Shown piece by piece: positions 34,231-45,573 of a stretch of 64,000 nucleotides of DNA. The stretch is taken from assembly GCA_015039315.1 (NCBI GenBank), contig WIDE01000005.1, positions 338,833 to 402,832 on the forward strand, given 5' to 3'. Below the pieces are notes generated by a model. The model had not been told where the DNA came from. It saw only the letters and a program-made list of their open reading frames with translations, and ran no database searches. The stretch is from Clavulina sp. PMI_390 (taxonomy: Eukaryota; Basidiomycota; Agaricomycetes; Cantharellales; Hydnaceae). Numbering within the stretch: the stretch's first letter is position 1; each line of letters opens with the position of its first letter. Made by a program: the position numbers and the translations under genes.

Positions 34231-37200
34231 CTAGTTTTTCTCACTGTGGCCGATGATAAACCCGGCATCTTTCACAATCTGGAGCGACGCAATCATGTCA
34301 TCATCCGCCGTGGCACTGACCACGTTTTGCCGCTCTTGGTCAAGAACCACGAACTGCTCCGCCCAATTGTCTCGCTCCGCGTGTGACCCCAAGTTGTCAC
34401 AGACAATAGATAGAATGCAAAGGGCATCGAGCGCCTGAGGGTAAAGTGATATGGCTCGATAATCCTTTACGGCGCGAATGAGATGTGGACGCGTTTCTTT
34501 GAGCTTAGATTCGTTCATTCCTATTATTCAGATGAATACGCGGTAGCCCGAACGTGATGAAGCCACAAACCTGTTTCGCAGCTCGCAATCAGACAGCGAG
34601 CATAGGTCACACTAGCATACGCTCTAAGCTCTAGATCATTACCAAGAAGGACCTAAGCAATCGGGGTCAATGATAAAGGTCACAAGGGGCCTAGACAGGT
34701 GGCTTCCTCACACCAGGTAATATCTCTTCTAGCCAACCGACGCATGTATGGCTAAGATCAAGGTCAATGCAGATATCGGCCAAGAGAACCACAGCTGTGC
34801 GATAATAGCCAATCATCCCTCGGATTTCAGCACTCCATATCGCCTCCATGAGGGGTTTGATTGCAGGGACGGAGACTCCCGAAGCCTGGAACAGAATCCT
34901 TAGCTCGATGAAGCCGGTATGAAGGACTAAATCGCATCAAACCTTAATCTCACGCGCTTCTCGCAGCCTCTCCACGATGGCCGTCCGCTTCATGAGAGGG
35001 TTTGTGCTGCCGCCAAGTGACTGCATCACACTTGGTTCCGGGGGCTGATTGGCTTTGAGGAATGACTGGCGGAGTTGATGTTGCTCCCTTACGGTGTCGT
35101 TAGAACGGCGTAGAAAATTAGCCAAGATCTGAAACGTACTTGCGTTTTGCAGTAAAGTCAAACGTGGACCATACAGCCCGTGACCATACACGATATTGCC
35201 TGAAGTTGAGACCTCGCCATGTTTGAGGGTCAAGGAGAAGTTTGAGAGCTTCATTGCTTTGTCCTTGGCGGGTCAGCTGCTCATGATATCAGCGCGATAG
35301 CTTTCACGTAACAATGGGGGACACCATTGCTCACCATTTTAGCTTGTCCACATATCACATTGACTCGAGCGTCATCGTCGCCCACTGGAACAAATGTCAT
35401 GACTATCCGCTCATGCATGCCAGCCAGCGTCTCCACGCCTGGGGAGAAAGTGAGTAGGAAGGAACCGTCTCAATAGCAGTGTGCTTACCGGCTAATCGCC
35501 AAAGTATGGCCATAACAGCGTGAAGCGGCCATTTAGCTATCCCCAGATTACTACGCAGGCGAGCATCCCATACGCCGACGCTTTCATAAACTTTGGTCCA
35601 ACAAAGATGGAGGCCTTCTCCCTACAATTCCAGGCCTCAGTTAGGTTTTTCTCTCAAGAGCAATCACTCCCTCGTTCACGATCGACTCACCAAATCAAGC
35701 AATTTCTTCACCTCCCATAATGTATCAAGTGGCGAAGACCCCGCTTTAATGGTCGCGCGGCGATCGAGGGCGAGAAAGAGACTTGCTGGGTCCGGTTGCA
35801 ATCGCTGCATGAGACTGGGCGTTTGGGTGAGCGCAGGGCGAGCGAAATTTGGGTCGGGGTTACCTCTGGCAGCTATCAAGTGTGAAAGGGTCATTTTTCT
35901 CGCGCGATACCTTGATCCCTTCCTCGAGAAACTAGAAAGCGCCAGAGTAAGCAAGGCTGCGTGGTAATTGGGATAATGTGGGCACTTGCCATGCGGGCCG
36001 CGTGTATTTCGCCCTGAGAGTAATGCATTCGTGCCATGCTAAGTAGAGCGTGTTGATATAATGTTCTACGATGAATAGCTCCGGATTAGCTCCTAGTGCC
36101 CAACTGTGATTGAGGATAGCACCTACGAATCATCACTCATGGCGAATCTTTGATCATAAAATCTTCGCAGCGTATCCGAGGCGACATTGCTGTGGCCGGC
36201 TTTCAAGGCCGTCTCAGATCTAGAATGTTATGTCGGTCTGTTTCTGAAACTGGCCGACACAGAAGGGCGACTCACTCATAATAGTACTCAGGTTTTGACA
36301 ATTCCATGAGATCAATGATGACAGGATACATTTGAAGACCTGGTGTAAAATGAGACTACAGCGCCATGGTTCACTGCGTGATCACGTACCATTTCGACGA
36401 TCTCGTGTAGACAAATGGTACCCCGACTCATTACTCCCATTGATCCAAGCAACAAAATCGTTTTGTAAACGAAGTTGTCCAGCGAAAGAGAGCTTCCTAT
36501 AGCTCAGATAGCATCGGCGGATGAATAGCCCAAAGAACGATCTCCTTTCCTGAATTAGAGTAAGCTGAGGGTGACGAATCGCCAAGGGCTCAACGCACGA
36601 AAGCGAACTGGGAATCGTCCTGAAAGAACGGGCGAAGTGTGAGGGTGATGACCGCTCATCTTGATAGGAAGGCTTGACATACTAATAGATCATCGCCAGG
36701 CGGGACTACTGTCTGACGAATGTCTGCACGGTAGAGTGAGCTCGAGGAAAAGATGAACGAGAGGGGTGGATCGGCCATCAATTACCTCTCATAAGTTCTC
36801 CCAGCGCCTCAGGGCTTGTGATTTGACGAGACTATTCCTAAACGAGGTCAATGAAGGAATCGCATTCGTTTCACCACGCCTCAACGCACAAGGTCTGTCA
36901 ATCGCCATTGGAGATACTCGAAGGTCTTGATAATCCCTTTGTCTTTTGTTGATATTTCCATTCTACCAATAAGCTCTCGGAATGGGGTTGGAGGTTCCAT
37001 CTAATGGTTCGCGAGATCTCAGCAAGTTCGACAAACCACAAGGCATCCGACGTTGGACAGAGGGTTGCTGACCTCTCCTATCTCCCTCGCAAGGACAGAA
37101 AGCATTCGCTGTTTCATCTTCTTATGAATCGGCCCGAGGTCTGTCCCTCGAACATAGAGATAAATGCACAAGAGCACGCCAATGTGGTGAGGGAACAGAA

Positions 37201-37234
37201 GATGGGCAACGGGTGGACTGTTTGCAGCGTCCAT
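34231..37234 (-). CDS. APC5: Anaphase-promoting complex subunit 5
   Basis: About 18 short exons join in frame into roughly 677 residues, near the family length. Landmarks are the N-terminal FPHHIGVLLCIYLYV, then SFFGLFIRRCYLSYRKLSF and RLQNDFVAW, the Apc5 core motif. TPR-like helices follow, including YQHALLSMARMHYSQGEIHAA and PLHAVMAILWRLAG. Late elements are ALKLLLDPQTWRGLNFRQYR and PQALDALCILSIVC. Apc5 is a scaffold TPR subunit of the APC/C ubiquitin ligase that drives mitotic exit. One intron (35932-35989) uses a GC donor. Because there are so many small exons, single boundaries may be off. The final ORF from 34518 to 34231 is open and ends GFIIGHSEKN. Confidence 0.85.
35932..35989 (-). 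other. GC-AG intron in APC5
   Basis: On the minus strand it starts GCAAGT directly after an ATG codon and ends TTTCTAG. The join GEIHAARM to FLEEGIKVSRE keeps the frame and matches the repeat spacing of Apc5. No GT alternative nearby keeps the frame. Confidence 0.65.
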
Positions 37235-37510
37235 GCTGGGAGAAGAGAGCTTCAGGCGAGTTTAATGGAGTTCCAATATGGCTGCCAGTTGTATTTCTGC
37301 GCCTCCAGAGCTCAAGCGGGGCGTGAGGCTCGCAGGGCCAAGTTCGAGTCGCGTTGTGGTTTATTTGCAAGCGCGTGACGGAGCATCCCAAGGTATCAAC
37401 ACCATCATCACATCTGGCAAAAACTTTACAGCTCCGTGTTCTATCGAATCGTCTATATTTATAAATATTATCAGAAGCGAGTGATCAAGATTGATCTTGC
37501 TGGGGTATCA
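37235..37510. promoter_or_regulatory. Head-to-head promoter of APC5 and the Lsm-like gene
   Basis: 276 bases separate the two start codons on opposite strands, so both promoters must share it. An AT-rich core (TATTTATAAATATTATC) lies near 37450-37466. Confidence 0.45.
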
Positions 37511-37871
37511 ATGTCGTCCGTCCTCCATCCATCGGCTAAGCGGATCGTCTTTTGACTCATTCATGACTTAGGGCGTTGGAAGCCCTAAAATCCACCCTTG
37601 GAGAGTATTATAGGATCTCCATTCAAGATGGACGAGTCTTTATTGGTGCCTTTACATGCATGGACAAAGCAAAGAACATTATCCTTACGCATGCGGAGGA
37701 ATTCTACCTTGAGAGTCCAGGAGTTTACTCCTCGGGTCAGTCAATTCGTTGGGCCCTAATTGTGGCTAACATCTGATTATTCCGTTTGCTTCCTATCCAG
37801 GACGTTACGTTGGTATGATTATGATACCATGGCGCTATGTCATAACTGCAGAGGTCGAAATGATAGGGTGA
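37511..37871 (+). CDS. Lsm-fold protein, likely NatC auxiliary subunit Naa38/LSMD1-like
   Basis: Three exons (37511-37515, 37572-37735, 37801-37871) give 79 residues. Sm1 reads LGEYYRISIQDGRVFIGAF with the Asp-Gly-Arg loop, followed by CMDKAKNIILTHAEEF, and Sm2 reads GRYVGMIMIPWRYVITAEVE, as in Lsm proteins and Naa38. NatC acetylates N-termini starting Met plus a hydrophobic residue; this subunit helps the Naa30/Naa35 core. The first exon would be only ATGTC, spliced with a GTCCGT donor of the kind also seen in PDX1 and RAD1. This rests on frame and on the lack of any other in-frame start. A spliceosomal Lsm is the alternative, but the MIPW phrase favours Naa38. Confidence 0.7.
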
Positions 37872-39079
37872 CGAGTTGCTCTGAGGCCAAGGTAATGCAT
37901 ATCAGCCGCTTTATTGGTAAATCATGTCAGAGAACTTACACTTTTGCCTCCCAATCTGTGCTCGCGATTGCCAGGAGCCTTCACACACTCAGTACATCCC
38001 ACACGACCGACACCAGAGCATGCCGGATGAAACCCTTTGGCCCACCCAGATCACTGCTCTACTCGTCTTAAATGACCCGAGTATAGTTGAGCTTGATATT
38101 CGCCTTTAGGCATATCAAGAGGATTGCCATATCCCGATCTTCCTAACTCGATCCTGCGTCCTATTACGTTTACGCCACAATGGTTAGACTCTCGAGCTTT
38201 GTAAATATCATCATAAGAGTGGATCGGAGTAGATCGCTCAAGATTTTCACCCTGATGGCATGCTCTGACCATCCCAGCAAATCTACTCTACCCTTTGTAT
38301 CAAACTGTACTGCACCAACGTTCGCTCTAATACATCCCTTCTTTCCTGGAAAGATATCTTGCTATTATCGGAACGAATCTGCACGCCATCAATCAATATA
38401 TAAGCAGTACCAGCAGGCTAGGTCGATGGAAGGAACGATAAGCTGGAGTTTACGGTGTTCACTGAGGCTGTGATGTCTTCATGGCAAAAAGATGACTCGA
38501 ACGGCAAAATAAAAGTAGCAAACCGACGTTTTGATCGTCGGACCTATGGGTCACACCTTGAAGTATGGGCCCATCGCTCTTCCACTGAGCTAGTTTGCTG
38601 CTCATGTTCAGTGAGTGGCAATTTATGCAATCTCGTTCACCATTTATCGCGTAGGAGAGCTACTATCTATCACACCCTCGGGTATGCTGTTCGTTTGGAG
38701 CAATACTAAGATATGATATCGTCGTGAAACCCCAAGTTTTCAGAGACATTTCGTGCTGATGACAGCCTAGGCGTGGTGCCCGTCGAACGGTCTCACGCGA
38801 CGCCGGCGTCGATCTTCCTAACGAGCCACCACCACCCCCGAATCGGCTCAAAGCTGCCTGTCAAGCCTCATCTGCAATGCTCGGCCAATGCGTTCTTTTC
38901 CTGTAACGTCTGTATGCTGGAGGTCCAAATGCTGTCATTCTCGACTCCCTTTACCGCCCAATTTGATGCACATGGGTAAACCAGCTGAATCATCGAGTCA
39001 TCTGAACAATCCGTTAAAAAGTTTCGCTGTTCGTGCTCATTTCCACCACGGTTCCCTCCCCCAATCCTTAGCTCCAACA
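37872..39079. other. Intergenic, 1.2 kb
   Basis: Short ORFs on both strands with no domain. I assign it as 3' UTR of the Lsm-like gene and promoter of the LOG gene. Confidence 0.5.
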
Positions 39080-40027
39080 ATGTCTCCCTCCACCACTGTC
39101 GTCGCCATCCCTGATGCGGTCTGTGTGTATTGCGCATCCTCGATGGGTAATGAGCCCGAGTTCCGAGAGGCAGCGGAGTGTGCGTTGCGTCCCCCTGAAA
39201 TATTTTTCTTCCTCATATCTAACGCGTCTCGTCGCCGCCAGCCCTCGGCCGTGCCATTGCCAATCAGAAGCGTACCTTAGTCTATGGAGGAGGCAATCGA
39301 GGATTGATGGGCGCCGTCTCAGCGGCGTGTCGAGACGCAGGTGGGAAAACTCTTGGAGTGATTCCGAGAACTATTGCTGAGGGCGGAGGTGAGGGGTCTC
39401 GAAAAGAGGAGGTGATGTCCATCGTGGCTGCCGAAACCATCGTCGTGGACTCTATGCACCAACGTAAAATGATTATGGCCGAATCGGCCGACGCTGGCTT
39501 TATTGGCCTCCCTGGTGGCTTTGGTACCCTTGAAGAAGTACGTCTCGGTCCAAATATCCTCTGAAACGCTTTTCATGTTGCTCACTTCTCGATGGCACTG
39601 GTGTTTTCACCTGTAGGTTCTCGAGGCCATCACTTGGACTCAGCTGGGAATCCAAAAGAAACGTGAGTTTGGCATAACTAACCTCTGCATCGGAAAGTTG
39701 CTTATTTTCCTTTAAAATTTCATCCAATAGCTGTCGTCCTCCTCAACGTCAAAGGGTACTACACGCCAATCCGGCAGTTGGTCCAAGGGGGTATGTTGAG
39801 GGTCCTTTGCCCGATATCCAATGAAAGGCTAACACGTCGGCTCACTAGGAGTCACAGCTGGTCTCATCAAACCAGGATACTCTGGTATCGTTCAAATTGT
39901 TGACAAGCCAGAAGACGATGCTACATTCGATTGGGGTGAAGCAGCCTTGAAGGCGCTGGCAAACTGGGCTCCACCTCGCGAAGGCCCGCTATACACTACT
40001 TGGAAAAGCCCTCTTGCCGAATCCTAG
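39080..40027 (+). CDS. LOG-family cytokinin riboside 5'-monophosphate phosphoribohydrolase
   Basis: Five exons (39080-39179, 39242-39537, 39617-39662, 39731-39790, 39849-40027) encode 226 residues, normal for the family. The signatures are VYCASSMGNEPEF, VYGGGNRGLMGAVS and the catalytic/nucleotide motif GLPGGFGTLEE. The HQRKMIMAE phrase is also typical. LOG enzymes cleave ribose 5-phosphate from cytokinin ribotides or other nucleotides such as AMP, freeing the base. Older databases call them lysine decarboxylases, which is wrong for this motif set. In fungi the role may be purine nucleotide turnover or cytokinin release during plant association; the sequence cannot decide. TBP follows on the same strand 164 bases later. 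Confidence 0.93.
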
Positions 40028-40191
40028 ATAGCTGCATTGTGTATATATAGAGCTTGCCTTGTCCGTTTGCCTATCTCTAGAAATTTCCTAAAGTGGAAGA
40101 AATCACGTGCCGTCTGACTCAAACCCAAACACCCACCGACAGACGCTTCAGCCACCCCAAGCTTGTTATCAGCACTTCTCTAGTATCGATC

Positions 40192-41252
40192 ATGTCTTAC
40201 ACTCCATCAGTTCCTCGTGCTGCTAGTTCTGCGATGCTTTTGCCTGGACAAACCCCTCCCGCTCCCACCCCGGCACCTGTACCACAGACACCAGCTCCCG
40301 CAACCGCAAGTACAAGCTCAGGGTCAAAACCAGCTCTGACACTGGAACAGCAACATATTACCGCAGTGGAAGGGATCGTTCCCACATTACAGTAGGTATC
40401 TTTCCTTTTTAATGGGCTTGAAGTCACCAACGACCCAGGTTGCATCGCCACTTCCATCTCGTTCTACCTTGACGTTGTTACACCCAAGAACCATTGCTCA
40501 CCGAGAATCACGTCTCTCTACAGAAACATTGTTGCTACAGTGAATCTCGACTGCAAACTGGACCTGAAGACGATCGCGCTTCACGCACGAAACGCAGAGT
40601 ACAACCCAAAGGTTCTTATCTCTGATTTCCATCCTCTCGATCGCCTCTCATAACCAACGGTTTCTCTCATGTAGCGTTTTGCAGCCGTTATCATGCGTAT
40701 CCGTGATCCCAAGACCACCGCCTTGATTTTTGCATCTGGAAAAATGGTCGTAACCGGTGCCAAGTCAGAAGATGATTCCAAGCTTGCGTCTCGCAAATAC
40801 GCCCGTATCGTACAGAAGCTTGGGTTCGACGCCAAGTTCCTTGACTTTAAGATCCAAAACATCGTCGGTAGCTGTGACGTCAAGTTCCCTATTCGGTTAG
40901 AAGGTCTCGCGTATGGTCACGGTGCTTTCAGCAGCTATGAACCTGAGGTATGTCTAATGACGGCGAAGCAGCGCATGCGTTTTGCTTTTGCCGTGCTGAA
41001 CAAGCTTGTTTCGCTTGCGCTGTCGATACTAGCTCTTCCCTGGCTTGATTTACCGCATGATCAAGCCAAAGGTCGTACTGCTCATCTTCGTGTCTGGGAA
41101 GATTGTCTTGACTGGCGCAAAGGTACTAATCATCCACGCCGCGCATTTCGCGAGCTATACTCACCATTTGAGATCGTTTGTAGGTGCGAGAGGAGATTTA
41201 TCAAGCCTTCAACACCATCTACACCGTGCTGGTCGAGTTCCGAAAACCATAA
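40192..41252 (+). CDS. TBP: TATA-box-binding protein
   Basis: Five exons (40192-40391, 40524-40611, 40675-40947, 41033-41122, 41184-41252) encode 239 residues. The N-terminal 60 residues are Pro/Ala/Thr-rich and variable, as usual. The saddle follows with its two repeats: [20 protein letters not shown] and [20 protein letters not shown] in the first, [20 protein letters not shown] and [19 protein letters not shown] in the second. The C-terminus ends [10 protein letters not shown]. It nucleates pre-initiation complexes for all three RNA polymerases. Nothing odd is seen; the DNA-intercalating Phe residues are in place. Confidence 0.97.
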
Positions 41253-41842
41253 CACGCTCGTCACCTGCCACTGCATTCAAACCCCCCTCGTACTCAAAAT
41301 TCTCAATCACTAATCAGACATTTTCTTCTCTCTACTTGGCAAACTTTCCTCATTCCTTCTATGACCGTCATGTCACCCACCCGTTTCCCTTAACATTATT
41401 ATATATAAGCTTCTCTCCCCCTTCTTGCTTCACATACATTGCTGTCTCTGCCATAAAGTCATACAGTCGTACCTTGCTACGTACTCACCTCCTGCGTTGT
41501 ACCCGTCGCCTAGTTTTGAAGCAATACCATGCTATTGCGGCGCTTATATGTCCCAGTCCGGTCCCGGCGTCCATTTTCTCCGCACACGACCAGGATACGC
41601 CGCCTGGAGGCGAATAAGATGAATTATGTGACAATTCAGGCTCGCTAAGTTGAAGAGAGAAGCCTTATCTGGCGTATAGAGGCCGATCCCAGGAACGAAG
41701 CTATCATCATTGTTATGATTCTCGCTTGCAAGGCCACTTATCAGTGGAAGGATAATCCACGCCGCCGTCTGCCGACCTCTTTGACACTTCCTCTTGTCCG
41801 CCACTGCTGTCCTTCTATTGCTGCACGTAGTGTTGAGGAACT
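41253..41842. other. Intergenic between TBP and the permease gene
   Basis: TC-rich with a TATATATAAG-like element at about 41399-41408, roughly 435 bases before the permease start. No gene seen. Confidence 0.5.
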
Positions 41843-44647
41843 ATGGCACATCCTATTGAGAAATCAGCTTCGCCGACGCTCAGGGATGTTGATGAGGTTC
41901 GTGCGGCTTACTTCACTTATCATCGAGCACACCTGCCTTTTTTTGCCGGCCCTTTTGACTGTTCGAACGAACGAGTTCACTGGGACGACGTGCTTCTTCT
42001 CAGCTTATACGAATGTGTGGCGTTCTGACATGTTGCGAACTTTGCGTCCTGGCGATCGTGCTTAGGTTGAGCTTGCACGTCATGGGTACAAACAGGTATG
42101 CCGTAACGCTGTGCGAGATAGCCACCCACCCCTCTAATGCTGCGCACGCCGATCGTAGGAGCTGCGTCGAGACTGGAGTCCATTACAAGTGAGTCGTTTT
42201 CATAAATTTGACGTTGGCCGGATCTTAACCAGACCTATCTCGATGTGTAGAACTTTGGAGTACGCGATCTTCCATGATTCGCCTAGAAACTCCTGGTCCA
42301 GAACTGACGGCTTGGCTGTAGGTTAGCTTCAGTGTGATCTCAGTGATTACTGGAACCTCCTCGCTCTTCCTGTTCGGCTTAGTACGTTCCTTTCCGCCTA
42401 AATTACGGACACGCTGGACTTACGCTTGTTTCGTTATTACACTTTGTGCTTCATGTTCTCTACACCAACGTTTAGTCCACTGGCGGACCGGCTGTGATGG
42501 TGTGGGGCTGGGTTGTGGTGTCGTTCTTCACGATGATGGTTGGCCTTGCCATGGCCGAAGTTTGCAGCAGTATCCCTACCTCTGGTGGACCCTACTTCTG
42601 GGCCTCCAAGCTCGCTATGGATCGTACCTCTGCATTCGCTGCTTGGTTCACTGGCTGGTTCAACCTTCTTGGGTTTGTCTGATTCTCTGCTCAGAGCCGA
42701 ACTATTGGCGCTGACTCACTGGACTTCATTTGCATCCTTCTTTGCGGGGTCTGTATAGACAAGTCGCTGTTACGACCGGCATCAGTTACGCTTGTGCCAA
42801 CTTTATTGCTACTGTGGCTACCTTCAAGACGAGCTTTGTCCCTCACGCCAAGCACGTCATTGGAATATATGCAGCTGTCCTCATCGTCCAAGGTAAGATC
42901 CATCCTCCTATGCAGCCCTTAGATTATACTAACAACGAGACTAGGGCTCATCAATGCATTTGGTATGCCAGGCTTTCAGACAGATGAAACCGACTAACTA
43001 ACAAATCCTCAGGTGTCCGAACGCTCCGCTTCATGAACAACCTCTCCATCTGGTGGCACGCCGTGGGGACTAGCGCGCTGGTCATTGGTGTCCTCGCCAA
43101 GGCACCCACTCACCAATCGGCCAAGTGGGTCTTTACCCAGTTCTATGATGGTACTGGTGGATGGGGAGATCGTGCCAGCCACGCCTACGTCTGCATGATC
43201 GGTATCCTGATGGCCCAGTACACCCTTAGTATGTCTTCTATCATCTGGGTTGAGAATGCCGTACGGGATTTCCTTATTTTCTCTCTTGTATCGCTGGGTT
43301 GAATAGCTGGATTCGACGCCAGTGCACACATGTGAGTCCATCCTACATCCCAACCAAGACCACAGCACTGATTCTCAATGTCTTGTGGCGATCTTATCCA
43401 GGACTGAAGAAACACACAACGCAGCAACCTCCGGCAGCTATGGCATCATCAGCGCTATTGGCGTGTCCTCCGTGCTCGGCTGGTTCTTGATTCTTGGACT
43501 GCTGTTCTCCATCCAAGATTTCGACAATACTATTGCTTCACCCACTGGCCAACCTGTCGCCCAAATCTTTATCGACACCGTAGGCATCAACGGTGCTATT
43601 GCCCTCATGGTACGTGCCTTCACCAAATACAAACTCCCCATCGACATCGATCCTAAACACGCATCCTTAGGTTGTGATCATCGTCTCGATGTTCCTTTGC
43701 GGAACCTTCTCGGTAACTTCCAACTCTCGAATGATGTATGCTTTCTCCCGTGACGGAGCGATCCCTGGCTCCAAGTTCTGGCACAAGGTAGACGACAAGT
43801 ACCAGTCTCCTGTCCGAACTGGTGAGCTCCTTTGCCATTGACTGCTTCCTGTGACGTCTGCTCATCATACGCACAGTCTGGCTTGCTGTGGTCTTGAGCT
43901 TCTGCCTGGGTCTTCCTTCCCTCGGGTCTACTGTAGCCTTCACCGCGGCGGTGGGTCTCATGACTAGGCCAGCACCCATTTCGAAGCTCACTCTATCTTC
44001 CTTGATAGACATCAATCGCGACTATTGGGCTATATGTGTCATATGGGTGAGCGACGCCAATACGTAGCTTATTGCTCAAGTATATTGACTCAAAAAAATG
44101 CTACTCCTCTAGTATCCCAATCTTCCTGCGCCTCATTAATCATAGGCAGTTCAAGAAAGGGCCATTCCACCTTGGCCGGTGGTCCCTTCCTGTTGCTGCG
44201 GTTGCGTCCCTCTGGATTTGCTTTATCACCATCGTCTTCATGCTGCCTCAGGGTATGTGAATCGAAGATTGATGGCTTCTTGTTATTCATGCTCCCTTCT
44301 TCTCCATCAACTAGTCAACCCGGTGACCTCACAGACTCTTAACTACGCGCCTGTCGCAACAGGTGCAGTCTTCTCGTACGCAGTGCTTACATGGTTGCTC
44401 AGCGCTCGTAAATGTACGTCGCGATATAGTGTAGTTATAGAAGTGTTATGTGTACTCACTGTTCCGTATGTTCTAGGGTTCACCGGCCCAATCAAGCAGA
44501 TCCGAGGTGAGTCTGGAATTATTGTGTACCATTCAGGGATTTCTTTCACTAACACAACGGTTAACAACAGCGGAAGAGCTTGGTATCGATATCGCGAATC
44601 AAGCCGAGTTCGAGCGTGCTGAGAAAGAAGGCGTTCTGGACCCATGA
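41843..44647 (+). CDS. Amino-acid/GABA-type permease (APC superfamily)
   Basis: About 17 exons starting 41843-41896, 42066-42095, 42159-42188, 42251-42259, 42322-42381 and 42476-42672, ending at TGA 44645. The product is roughly 525 residues, normal for the family. The entry motif NFGVSFSVISVITGTSSLF is the first membrane helix. GGPAVMVWGWVVVSFFTM and AEVCSSIPTSGGPYFWASKL form the classic substrate-binding region. FSVTSNSRMMYAFSRDGAIP is the family's inner loop. The short C-terminus lies in the cytosol. It should import GABA, choline or amino acids at the plasma or vacuolar membrane. Exon 42251-42259 is 9 bases (Asn-Phe-Gly). The late exons were read by eye, and their exact edges are less sure. 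Confidence 0.9.
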
Positions 44648-45573
44648 CGGAGAAGAAGACGTCGTGAGAAGTTTCTTTTTGTGTGGGTATTGCTCTTTTG
44701 TTACTAGATATCTGTTGTTCTAGTAGATTACTTTTGTTCCTTTCACGACTATATTCATGAATCTGAGATACCATCTGATGACTCCGCACTGCAATAATGG
44801 AGATTGGGAGGGATCGAGGGGAAGGTGTGAGTCTGATGTAAGCGCCCATTGAAGAAAAATCCGGCCGCTTCCGTTGTTTGTACACAAGTTATTTCTACGT
44901 GATTGCACATTGACACGCCAGCGAGCAGCATCCCAGTGCTGCCCCTACCTGTTAGCTTGATATCTAAGCTTATTAGTATGTGATTTTTAGACGGTGGCTG
45001 ATAGAAAATCCCGCTAAATTTGACGTAGAGACGCGCGAAACGAGGAAGGCCGCGCGTATTTATCAAGGTCAACTTGACTTCACTCGCTCATCACGAAACG
45101 ATTCCTTAAAAGGCTCACGAGATTAATCGACATCCTATTCCTTTCACCCATCCCTACTTAACTAAACTGGTCAGTCCGCCCTAGTCCCGCCGTTTGCTAG
45201 GGTTGTCCTGGTCTTCATACTTACCAACCCACATTTCTTGGCATATTTCCAAAAGCTTATTGTCCCTATCTGGACCCGCTTGCGTTTTAGACTGCGCCTC
45301 TTTATCGCACTATCTTGCAGTTTTTAAGGTGCTTACACCCTCTCCGTGCCTCTTTTTCGGCGCCATCTCATCGTATTGCGCATGCTCACACGCACACCCC
45401 TTTCATCCTTCCATTACCCACCTGCTTCATTAGCTTTATCCACCTATTTGGTACGTTGAGTCAGGCTCATCAATCACATTATTCTGAGCGCTTATACTTC
45501 CTGGTCTCTCTCTCTCGATCCACGTCACTTTTCCTCCGCATTCCCTCGCTCCTCTCTGCCTTCTGTAGCAGAA
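44648..45573. other. Intergenic and probable long 5' UTR of the CCCH gene
   Basis: From about 45110 the top strand is TC-rich up to the ATG at 45574, as in fungal 5' leaders. No gene supported. Confidence 0.5.
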
